Shown here: piece after piece, positions 1-5,502 of the stretch
Layout: the number at the start of each line of letters is the position of its first letter
Position numbering within the stretch: position 1 is the stretch's first letter
Source of the DNA: an uncultured Hyphomicrobiales bacterium
GTDB lineage: Bacteria > Pseudomonadota > Alphaproteobacteria > Rhizobiales > Beijerinckiaceae
Direction: 5' to 3'
DNA length: 6,615 bases
NCBI GenBank assembly: GCA_903916165.1
Contig: CAIWVR010000519.1
Location: 1-6,615, forward strand
Made by a program: the position numbers and the translations under genes
The notes under the pieces: generated by a model
Databases searched by the model: none
What the model saw: the letters and a program-made list of their open reading frames with translations, nothing else
Told to the model about the DNA's origin: nothing

Positions 1-407
1 AGCTCGAAGCGCACCTGATCGTTGCCCTTGCCGGTGGCGCCATGGGAGACCGCATCGGCGCCCACCATGCGGGCGATCTCGATCTGCTTCTTGGCGATCA
101 GCGGCCGGGCGATCGACGTGCCCAGCAGGTAGAGACCTTCATATTGAGCGTTGGCGCGGAACATCGGGAAGACATAATCGCGGACAAATTCCTCGCGCAG
201 GTCTTCGATGAAGATGTGCTCGGGCTTGATGCCGAGCAGTTCAGCCTTCTTGCGCGCCGGTTCGAGTTCTTCGCCCTGGCCGAGATCGGCGGTGAATGTG
301 ACCACCTCGCAGCCGTAGGTGGTCTGCAGCCACTTCAGGATGATGGAAGTGTCGAGGCCGCCGGAATAGGCCAGGACGACGCGTTTGATGGCAGGAGTTT
401 TGGACAT
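1..407 (-). CDS. argG: Argininosuccinate synthase, N-terminal part (truncated by window edge)
   Basis: This gene encodes argininosuccinate synthase, the cytoplasmic enzyme that joins citrulline and aspartate using ATP in the penultimate step of arginine biosynthesis. Only the first 135 residues are in the window; family members are about 400 residues long. The start is ATG at 405-407, giving [17 protein letters not shown]. The nucleotide-binding motif SGGLDTS is at residues 15-21. Other family blocks are DLGQGEE at 41-47, the GTSIARP segment at 96-102, and [15 protein letters not shown] at 121-135. No strong Shine-Dalgarno sequence precedes the ATG. The gene lies 40 bases downstream of the PAP2 phosphatase gene on the same strand and may be co-transcribed with it, although a promoter inside that gene cannot be excluded. 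Identification is by clear family motifs; the rest of the protein is off-window. Confidence 0.96.
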   Translation of the reverse strand, partial: MSKTPAIKRVVLAYSGGLDTSIILKWLQTTYGCEVVTFTADLGQGEELEPARKKAELLGIKPEHIFIEDLREEFVRDYVFPMFRANAQYEGLYLLGTSIARPLIAKKQIEIARMVGADAVSHGATGKGNDQVRFE

Positions 408-447
408 TTGGGCGGCTCTGAAGGGTCGCGGAAGGGATGGCGGCGGA

Positions 448-1179
448 CTATAGAGGCGCCCCGGTGTGACGCAAGTCGCGATCAGCGTCCGGGGGTGCCT
501 CGCGTGCTCGGGGCTGGCCCCTTCGGCTGAAGCACCACCCGTGGAAGCCGAGCACCAGCAGGATGGTGAGCAGGGCAGAGATCAGGCAGTCGGACAGGTA
601 ATGTCCCCCAACGGCCATGCGGAGCGCGGCAACCGAAGTCCCGAAAGCCAGCGCCCCGATGACGGCATAGGGGCGCGCCGGGGGCGGGGCCAGCAGGGCA
701 GGCCCCAGGGTCCAGAAAGCGGAGGAGGCCTCCCCCGAGACGAAGGAACAATTCTTCTCGCATTGGCCGTCAAAGCGGTACCACGGTCGGAATTCCCATT
801 TCCCCCCGAGTTCCACCGTCTGGACGGGCCGGGGCCGGTGCGAATGATTCTTCAGCGCCAGATTGACCAGCAGGCCGGGTCCGACCACAAGCGTCAGAAC
901 GAGGAAGATGAGGCTCCGCGACGAGGGCGCGGGGACCTTCGCAAACCCCAGGCGGCGCAGGGCCCACCCGCTGAAGGCCATGCCCAGCAGCCAGAACGGT
1001 GCCTGATAGCCCAGCGTGCGCAGCGCTTCCCCCAGTGGCGTGATCCCGACGAAGGCCCCGTTTTTCAGAAACAATCGGGCCGCCGCCAGGTCGAGCTCCG
1101 GGGTGAGCGCGAAGAGCGCACCTGTCAGGATCAGCAGCGCCAGAGCTGCAAAAATGGCCTTGCGATACAAGATGGGCAC
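448..1179 (-). CDS. PAP2-family membrane phosphatase (lipid or polyprenyl phosphatase-like)
   Basis: This encodes a 243-residue integral membrane protein of the type 2 phosphatidic acid phosphatase family. Such enzymes remove phosphate from lipid or isoprenoid phosphates on the outer face of the inner membrane. Hydrophobic segments lie near residues 8-26, 60-78, 90-109, 150-165, 170-190 and 197-215. The motif KX6RP is present as K110 to R117-P118, and motif 3 RX5HX3D as R187, H193 and D197. Motif 2, normally PSGH, reads VSGE at 147-150, so Glu replaces the usual proton-donating His. Cys140 and Cys144 lie just before this motif. The start is GTG at 1177-1179; an in-frame TAG lies 30 bases upstream at 1207-1209 and no ATG intervenes. 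There is no Shine-Dalgarno sequence, so a start at the TTG at 1168-1170 is possible. The substrate (lipid A, undecaprenyl diphosphate or phospholipid) cannot be assigned. Confidence 0.85.
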   Translation of the reverse strand: MPILYRKAIFAALALLILTGALFALTPELDLAAARLFLKNGAFVGITPLGEALRTLGYQAPFWLLGMAFSGWALRRLGFAKVPAPSSRSLIFLVLTLVVGPGLLVNLALKNHSHRPRPVQTVELGGKWEFRPWYRFDGQCEKNCSFVSGEASSAFWTLGPALLAPPPARPYAVIGALAFGTSVAALRMAVGGHYLSDCLISALLTILLVLGFHGWCFSRRGQPRAREAPPDADRDLRHTGAPL

Positions 1180-1255
1180 CTTGGGTGCGGGATGGTCGAC
1201 CCCTTTCTAATCGCGGCAGACGCCCCGGAGAAGCCCCCGGTCACGTCAATCCGTC

Positions 1256-1284
1256 TTGCCGTCGCCGGGCAGCCTGCCTAGTTT
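1256..1284 (+). promoter_or_regulatory. Possible promoter for the MoeB-like gene
   Basis: A TTGCCG element at 1256-1261 and a TAGTTT element at 1279-1284 are separated by 17 bases. This resembles a weak housekeeping sigma promoter. If it is used, transcription would begin at about 1291, right at the ATG at 1292, giving a leaderless mRNA. That would fit the lack of a Shine-Dalgarno sequence. The match is weak and found by eye only. Confidence 0.25.
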
Positions 1285-1291
1285 GGCCCGC

Positions 1292-2068
1292 ATGGCATTG
1301 TCATCGGAAGAAATCGAGCGTTACGCCCGCCACATCGTCCTCCAGGGCGTTGGCGGTCCGGGTCAGCAAAAGCTCAGGGCGGCGCGCGTCCTCGTCATTG
1401 GCGCGGGAGGGCTGGGCTCGCCTGCCCTGCAATATCTTGCCGCCGCCGGGGTTGGAACGCTGGGGATCATCGATGACGATGAGGTTGCGCTGTCCAATCT
1501 GCAGCGACAGGTGCTGCACGGGACCGAGGATGTCGGCGTCGCCAAGGTCGACAGTGCCGCGCGCGCCATTGCGCGCCTGAACCCGCATGTCGCGGTCGTG
1601 ACCCATTGCATGCGGATCGATGCCACCAATGCGCGCGAGATCATTCGTGGCTATGACGTGGTGGCCGAGGGCTCTGACAATTTCGACACGCGCTATGTGG
1701 TCTCGGACGCCTGCTTTCATGAAGGCAAGCCGCTGGTCACGGCGGCGGTGGGTGCCTTTGATGCATCCCTGACCACCTTGCGCCCGTTCGAAACGAATGC
1801 GGCCGGCGACAGGAATCCCACCTATCGCTGCCTGTTCCCCGAACCGCCTCCGGCCGGAACCGTCCCCGCCTGTGCGCAGGCGGGTGTTCTCGGGGCCTTG
1901 ACGGGCGTCGCAGGCTCCATGCTGGCGCTTGAAGTGCTGCGTGAAATTGTCGGATTCGGGGAAAGCATGGTCGGCCGCATCCTGCTTGTCGACACGCTCA
2001 ACATGCGTTTCGAGACTGTCCGATATCGCTGGGATCCGCAGAATGTCTTGAATGGCCGGCCAAAATAG
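1292..2068 (+). CDS. moeB: MoeB/ThiF-type sulfur-carrier adenylyltransferase
   Basis: This 258-residue protein belongs to the E1-like MoeB/ThiF/HesA family. These cytoplasmic enzymes adenylate the C-terminal glycine of a ubiquitin-fold sulfur carrier: MoaD for molybdenum cofactor, ThiS for thiamine. The Rossmann motif GAGGLGS is at 37-43 and the acidic run DDDE at 61-64. The conserved catalytic positions are R72 (NLQRQ), K85 (GVAKVDSA) and D129 (GSDN). The block YRCLFPEPPP at 178-187 and Cys194 (PACAQAG) match the family. The first zinc CxxC is broken: it reads T177-Y-R-C180. The second CxxC, usual near the C-terminus, is absent, the tail being RWDPQNVLNGRP. ATG at 1292 is chosen because conserved homology starts directly after it; an upstream in-frame TTG at 1256 would add 12 unlike residues. 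No molybdenum-cofactor or thiamine genes are adjacent, so MoeB versus ThiF is not settled. It converges on amn. Confidence 0.85.
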   Translation: MALSSEEIERYARHIVLQGVGGPGQQKLRAARVLVIGAGGLGSPALQYLAAAGVGTLGIIDDDEVALSNLQRQVLHGTEDVGVAKVDSAARAIARLNPHVAVVTHCMRIDATNAREIIRGYDVVAEGSDNFDTRYVVSDACFHEGKPLVTAAVGAFDASLTTLRPFETNAAGDRNPTYRCLFPEPPPAGTVPACAQAGVLGALTGVAGSMLALEVLREIVGFGESMVGRILLVDTLNMRFETVRYRWDPQNVLNGRPK

Positions 2069-2083
2069 GCGCAAGACCACAGC

Positions 2084-2136
2084 TTATCCACAAGGTTGTT
2101 CACATGTTTATCCACAGATTTTCCACAAGGTTTTCC
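2084..2136 (+). repeat. 35-base-period imperfect direct repeat
   Basis: TTATCCACAAGGTTGTTC at 2084-2101 recurs as TTTTCCACAAGGTTTTCC at 2119-2136. The two agree at 15 of 18 positions, so similarity extends past the 9-base DnaA box into the spacer AAGGTT. This suggests duplication of a larger unit or a conserved spacer contact. Confidence 0.6.
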
Positions 2137-2145
2137 CGTGGATAA
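2084..2145. promoter_or_regulatory. DnaA-box array in convergent intergenic gap
   Basis: Five 9-mers match the DnaA box TTATNCACA with at most one mismatch. On the plus strand these are TTATCCACA at 2084-2092 (perfect), TTGTTCACA at 2096-2104 (one mismatch), TTATCCACA at 2108-2116 (perfect) and TTTTCCACA at 2119-2127 (one mismatch). On the minus strand it is TTATCCACG at 2137-2145 (one mismatch). The four forward boxes start 12, 12 and 11 bases apart, close to one helical turn, so bound DnaA would sit on one face. By hand count, 27 of 66 bases at 2084-2149 are G or C, far below the neighbouring genes. The flanking genes converge here, so it is not an ordinary promoter operator. It could be a replication origin element, a DnaA titration or reactivation site, or a terminator by coincidence. 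Confidence 0.7.
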
Positions 2146-2155
2146 CACCCGGTTT

Positions 2156-3625
2156 TCAACGGAATGGCGGCTCGTCGAAGCTGCGCAATTTGCGCGAATG
2201 CAGGCTGTCGATCTGGCGCTTGAGGATGTCGATCGCGGCCAGTCCAATGCGCAGATGTTCACTGATTGAGCGTTCATAAAAAGCAATGGCGGCCCCGGGC
2301 AGCTTGATTTCGCCGTGCAGGGGCTTGTCGGACACGCAGAGCAAGGTGCCGTAGGGCACGCGCATGCGGAAGCCCTGCGTTGCGATGGTGCCCGATTCCA
2401 TGTCGACCGCGATGGCGCGCGACATGTTGATGCGCCGGCGTTCCTGGCTCCAGCGCAGCTCCCAGTTGCGATCGTCATAGGTGACGACGGTTCCCGTGCG
2501 CAGCCGCCCCTTGAGCGCATCGCCGGTCTCGCCCGTGACATGGGCGGCAGCCTGCTGCAGGGCGACCTGTATTTCCGCCAGGGCGGGGATCGGAACGCCG
2601 ACAGGGACCGCCTTGTCGAGAATCCTGTCTTCGCGAAGATAGGCATGCGCCAGCACGTAATCGCCGATCCGCTGGGACTCGCGCAGGCCGCCGCAATGGC
2701 CGATCATCAGCCAGCAATGCGGGCGCAGGACCGCCAGATGATCGGTGATGTTCTTGGCATTGGCCGGGCCGACGCCGATGTTGACCAGCGTGATCCCCTG
2801 CCGGCCGGGCGCGGTGACATGATAGGCGGGCATCTGGAACTTGTGCCAGGGTGCCGACGCAATGGCGGCCTGTGCTTCCGCGTCGCTCATCTTGGCGTCG
2901 ATCACGATGCCGCCTGGCAGGATAAGCGTCTCGTAGGGGCTTTCCTTGCGAATCTGGTCGATACCCCAGGCGACGAATTGGTTGACGTAGCGATGGTAAT
3001 TGGTGAGCAGGATCCAGGGCTGGATGTCGCGCCAGTCCGTCCCGGTATAATGGACAAGGCGCCGGAGCGAATAATCGACGCGCATGGCGTCGAACAGCGC
3101 CAGCGGACGCGCGGCCCCGGCTTCAAATTCCCAGAGCCCGTCAGCGATTTCGTCGCCGACTTCCGACAGAAGCGGGATCGGGAAATGCCGCGCAAGTTCT
3201 GCCGCGCTGACGCCGGCCAGCTCATCGCCCTTCTCGAAAACATAGGGGTAGGGAATGTCCTGCCGGCTTGGACCGACGTCGAGCTGGGCTCCGAATTCCT
3301 GCGTCAGCGGGCGCAATTGTTCCAGCAGATAGGGCCGGAACGCCGCGGGCTGCGTGATGGTGGTCGTGTAGCGACCCGGTGTCGGGAATTTCGCGAAAGC
3401 GCGCCGCGTTGACAGGGGCACCTCATGGGGGGCGTGGGTGATGCACAGCTCGGGATAGCGGAATTTTTGCCGTGTGGCCGCGTCCGGCCGGCACCCGTCC
3501 GCGAAAAACGACTTCAGCGCCCCCCTGAGCGCGTCAACGGCACCGGTGTGCAGGCGCTCCAGTTCGGCGACCGCCTCCTCCGGCGTCGCGACCCGTTTCC
3601 ACTCCGACCTGTCCCGATCCGTCAC
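2156..3625 (-). CDS. amn: AMP nucleosidase
   Basis: This encodes a 489-residue cytoplasmic AMP nucleosidase, which hydrolyses AMP to adenine and ribose 5-phosphate and so helps control adenylate pools. The length is close to the roughly 484 residues of the E. coli enzyme. The N-terminal half (about 1-230) is the Amn-specific regulatory domain, with the block RRLVHYTGTDWRDIQPWILLTNYHRYV at 188-214. The C-terminal half is a nucleoside phosphorylase-like catalytic domain. It shows NIGVGPANAKNITDH at 282-296, MIGHCGGLRESQRIGDYVL at 307-325, VDMES at 407-411, and SDKP at 432-435 with the expected catalytic Asp433. The start is GTG at 3623-3625, supported by AGGAGG five bases upstream. The gene is divergent from the DUF1993 operon and converges with the MoeB-like gene across the DnaA-box array. 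No frameshift is seen. Confidence 0.95.
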   Translation of the reverse strand: MTDRDRSEWKRVATPEEAVAELERLHTGAVDALRGALKSFFADGCRPDAATRQKFRYPELCITHAPHEVPLSTRRAFAKFPTPGRYTTTITQPAAFRPYLLEQLRPLTQEFGAQLDVGPSRQDIPYPYVFEKGDELAGVSAAELARHFPIPLLSEVGDEIADGLWEFEAGAARPLALFDAMRVDYSLRRLVHYTGTDWRDIQPWILLTNYHRYVNQFVAWGIDQIRKESPYETLILPGGIVIDAKMSDAEAQAAIASAPWHKFQMPAYHVTAPGRQGITLVNIGVGPANAKNITDHLAVLRPHCWLMIGHCGGLRESQRIGDYVLAHAYLREDRILDKAVPVGVPIPALAEIQVALQQAAAHVTGETGDALKGRLRTGTVVTYDDRNWELRWSQERRRINMSRAIAVDMESGTIATQGFRMRVPYGTLLCVSDKPLHGEIKLPGAAIAFYERSISEHLRIGLAAIDILKRQIDSLHSRKLRSFDEPPFR

Positions 3626-3630
3626 ACGCG

Positions 3631-3636
3631 CCTCCT
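3631..3636 (-). promoter_or_regulatory. Ribosome binding site of amn
   Basis: A perfect AGGAGG on the minus strand ends five bases before the GTG at 3623-3625. It fixes this non-ATG codon as the amn start. Confidence 0.8.
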
Positions 3637-3687
3637 GTTTGTTCTGATCTAGGCCCTCCGCGCCTCCCCGGCCAGACTACGGCTGGC

Positions 3688-3716
3688 TTGAAGCGCGGGT
3701 GGCCATGCTTTATCCC
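3688..3716 (+). promoter_or_regulatory. Possible promoter of the DUF1993-Rid-aldolase-MDR operon
   Basis: TTGAAG at 3688-3693 and TATCCC at 3711-3716 are separated by 17 bases. They lie 32 bases upstream of the DUF1993 start, in the divergent gap with amn. An imperfect inverted repeat, GCCAG at 3671-3675 with CTGGC at 3683-3687, abuts the -35 element and could be an operator. Both readings come from eye inspection and are weak. Confidence 0.3.
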
Positions 3717-3747
3717 TGAGACGAGAACAATAATGGGAGGGTGACAC

Positions 3748-4272
3748 ATGTCTTTGCCGCTTTATCAGGCTTCAATTCCGGTTATGCTGCAGATCCTGGG
3801 GGGGCTCTCGGGGGTCTGTGACAAGGCCTCAGCGCATTGCGCCGAAAAGAAGATCGACCCCTCAGCGCTGCTGACGGCGCGGCTCTTCCCCAACATGTAC
3901 ATGTTCCAGAAGCAGGTGCAGGTCGCGACCGACTGGGTCCGCAACACGGCGGCCATGCTGTCGGGCGTCGAGGCCCCCAAGCCGGCCAATGACGAAAAGA
4001 CCTTTGACGATCTGCGCGCCCGCATCGCGAGCACGGTTGCCTTTGTCAACAGCATCGACCCGGACAAGATCAGTGCTGCTGAAGGCCGCGAGATAACCTG
4101 GGCGACGTCCACCAACACGCGCATGATGATGGGCGAGGATTTTGCCCTCCATCAGGCGTTGCCCCAGTTCTTTTTTCATGTCACGAGCGCCTATGCGATC
4201 TTGCGCCACAATGGCGTCGAACTCGCCAAGCGTGACTTCATGGGCGACGTGCCGCGCGTGAAGAATCTGTAA
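3748..4272 (+). CDS. DUF1993 family protein (DinB-like fold)
   Basis: This 174-residue soluble protein matches the DUF1993 family, thought to adopt a DinB-like four-helix fold; its biochemical role is not established. The diagnostic C-terminal segment is present: DFALHQALPQFFFHV at 131-145, AYAILRHNGV at 148-157 and KRDFMG at 161-166. Histidines 135, 144 and 154 lie in this region and could bind a metal as in other DinB-like proteins, which is inference. The N-terminal part (MSLPLYQASIPVML) is also typical, and the length is normal for the family. The start ATG at 3748 is preceded by GGGAGGG at 3735-3741, six bases away. It is the first gene of a likely four-gene operon, 25 bases before the Rid gene. 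There is no signal peptide or membrane segment. Confidence 0.88.
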   Translation: MSLPLYQASIPVMLQILGGLSGVCDKASAHCAEKKIDPSALLTARLFPNMYMFQKQVQVATDWVRNTAAMLSGVEAPKPANDEKTFDDLRARIASTVAFVNSIDPDKISAAEGREITWATSTNTRMMMGEDFALHQALPQFFFHVTSAYAILRHNGVELAKRDFMGDVPRVKNL

Positions 4273-4297
4273 CGACACCAGCGACGAGAGATCTTCA

Positions 4298-4648
4298 ATG
4301 ACCATCAAGCGTATCGGCCCCGGCGTCCGCATGAGCAAGGCCGTGGTTCATGGAAACACGGTGTATCTCGCCGGCCAGGTGGCCGACAAGACTTTGGGTC
4401 TGTCTGTCGCCGAACAGACGCAGGAAATCGTCGATCTGATCGACGCCATTCTGGCGGAAGCTGGCAGCGACAAGACGAAAGTTCTCTCGGCGACCATCTA
4501 CCTGGCGGATATTTCCACGTTCCCGGACATGAACTCGGTCTGGGACAAATGGGTCGTGCAGGGCCATACGCCGGCACGCGCGACGCTTGAAGCCAAGCTG
4601 GTCGCGCCGCAGTACAAGGTCGAGATCGCGGTTATCGCCGCGATCTGA
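4298..4648 (+). CDS. Rid-family (YjgF/YER057c/UK114) protein, YoaB-like
   Basis: This 116-residue protein belongs to the Rid family of small trimeric proteins. The best-known member, RidA, hydrolyses reactive enamine or imine intermediates released by PLP enzymes. The sequence resembles the E. coli YoaB type more than RidA itself: MTIKRIGPGVRMSKAVVHGN at the start, DATIYLAD-like SATIYLAD at 64-71, MNSVWDKWVV at 78-87, and PARATLEAKL followed by PQYKVEIAV near the C-terminus. Arg94 occupies the position of the conserved active-site Arg (Arg105 of RidA), and Glu109 is the conserved C-terminal acidic residue. Imine deaminase activity is plausible but unproven for this subgroup. ATG at 4298 has GAGAG at 4286-4290 seven bases upstream. 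It sits between the DUF1993 and aldolase genes, suggesting protection from, or processing of, a reactive intermediate in their pathway. Confidence 0.9.
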   Translation: MTIKRIGPGVRMSKAVVHGNTVYLAGQVADKTLGLSVAEQTQEIVDLIDAILAEAGSDKTKVLSATIYLADISTFPDMNSVWDKWVVQGHTPARATLEAKLVAPQYKVEIAVIAAI

Positions 4649-4666
4649 GCTTTCGATTTATCGCAC

Positions 4667-4696
4667 TGAGAAGCCCCGGCACACCGGGGCTTCTCA
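4667..4696 (+). other. Perfect 13-bp intercistronic hairpin without T-tract
   Basis: TGAGAAGCCCCGG at 4667-4679 pairs perfectly with CCGGGGCTTCTCA at 4684-4696 around a CACA loop. It begins 18 bases after the Rid stop codon and ends 34 bases before the aldolase start. No run of T follows on either strand, so it is not a classical intrinsic terminator. A partial terminator or an RNA stability or processing element is possible. Confidence 0.7.
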
Positions 4697-4730
4697 CCAC
4701 ATCGAGCCAGAAAGGCCGCAGGGAGAGAGA

Positions 4731-5432
4731 ATGATGACGCGCGACGAAGCGAAACTGAAACTCGTGGCAGGCGGCCACATTCTCGCGGCTGAAGGCCAGG
4801 GCGACTTAACGCGCGGTCATATTTCGGTGCGCGACCCGGAAGATGCCTCACGTTTCTACATGAAGCCGCATTCCTTCGGTTTCGATGAGATGACGGTCGA
4901 CAATCTCGTCACCTGCAATCTGGATGGCGAAAAGGTCGAGGGCTGGGCACCCCGTCACAGCGAGGTCTTCATCCATTCGGAAATTTTCCGGATGCGCCCG
5001 GACATTATGTCAGTCATCCACACGCACCCGACCTATTCGGTGGCCTTCTCCGCGTCGGGCCGTCCGCTGCGCGCGCTGAGCCAGCCGAGCGCCCTGTTTT
5101 TGAACAATTACGGTGTTTACACCGGGTCCATCGACCTGATCCGCTCGCAGGACATGGGCCGCGGCGTCGCGCAGGCGCTGGAGACTTATCCGGTCGTGTT
5201 CCTGAAGAACCACGGCGTCGTGGTCTGCGGCACATCGATCGACGAATCGGTGATCATCGCGCTCATGCTTGAAAACGCCTGCCAGATCCAGATGATCGCG
5301 GAGGCCGCTGGCGAGACTGCCCCGGAATTCCCGACGCAGGATGTCATGGCCTTGCGCAAGAAGCTCCTGAGCCCCGAGCAGCAGGAGATCAATTTCAACT
5401 ATCTGCGTCGCCGGGTCGAGCGCATCAAATAA
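4731..5432 (+). CDS. Class II aldolase/adducin-family protein
   Basis: This 233-residue soluble enzyme belongs to the class II aldolase/adducin family, which includes L-fuculose-1-phosphate aldolase, L-ribulose-5-phosphate 4-epimerase and several aromatic or sugar-acid decarboxylases. The zinc-binding residues are visible: His97 and His99 in IHTHP, and His161 in KNHGV. The acidic residue Glu78 in HSEVFIH lies at the usual catalytic position. The N-terminal block QGDLTRGHISVRDPE at 23-37 is a variant of the family's G-N-x-S motif, and SFGFDEMT at 48-55 corresponds to the usual P-S-G-x-x-Y segment. The phosphate-binding serine of true sugar-phosphate aldolases is therefore not obvious, and a non-phosphorylated substrate is possible. 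The start is ATG 4731 (or 4734), preceded by GGGAGAGAG at 4721-4729; longer upstream readings overlap the Rid gene and the hairpin. The substrate is unknown. Confidence 0.88.
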   Translation: MMTRDEAKLKLVAGGHILAAEGQGDLTRGHISVRDPEDASRFYMKPHSFGFDEMTVDNLVTCNLDGEKVEGWAPRHSEVFIHSEIFRMRPDIMSVIHTHPTYSVAFSASGRPLRALSQPSALFLNNYGVYTGSIDLIRSQDMGRGVAQALETYPVVFLKNHGVVVCGTSIDESVIIALMLENACQIQMIAEAAGETAPEFPTQDVMALRKKLLSPEQQEINFNYLRRRVERIK

Positions 5433-5454
5433 GCGCAAGAGGCGTGTGACTTCA

Positions 5455-5476
5455 GCGGCGGGCTCGATCCCGCCGC
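5455..5476 (+). other. 8-bp GC hairpin between aldolase and MDR genes
   Basis: GCGGCGGG at 5455-5462 pairs with CCCGCCGC at 5469-5476 around a CTCGAT loop. It lies in the 70-base gap before the MDR gene and ends 14 bases before that gene's ribosome binding site. It has no T-tract. It could tune translation or mRNA stability, though GC-rich DNA gives such stems by chance more easily than the longer one upstream. Confidence 0.5.
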
Positions 5477-5502
5477 CGGGACAAGATCAAGGGGAGAGAA
5501 GC

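Noticed and set aside
466..1281. Plus-strand open frame opposite the PAP2 gene
   Set aside because: Low-complexity Gln/Arg/Gly-rich translation, no motifs; the minus strand encodes a membrane protein with two intact PAP2 motifs.
1256..1291. Upstream TTG as start of the MoeB-like protein
   Set aside because: The 12 extra residues are unlike the family, and homology begins at the ATG at 1292.
1301..2080. Minus-strand open frame opposite the MoeB-like gene
   Set aside because: It overlaps the full MoeB-like gene, which has catalytic motifs, and shows no coherent domain.
2084..2145. The repeats as plasmid iterons or a CRISPR remnant
   Set aside because: The flanks are chromosomal housekeeping genes, the units are 9-mers at about 12-base steps matching the DnaA consensus, and there are no repeat-spacer units of CRISPR size.
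2315..3412. Long plus-strand open frame (365 codons) opposite amn
   Set aside because: It is antisense to a clear AMP nucleosidase, has arginine/glutamine/aspartate-rich composition without recognisable motifs, and is expected in GC-rich DNA.
4667..4696. Hairpin after the Rid gene as an intrinsic terminator
   Set aside because: The stem is excellent but no T-run follows on either strand, and a gene with the same orientation follows 34 bases later.
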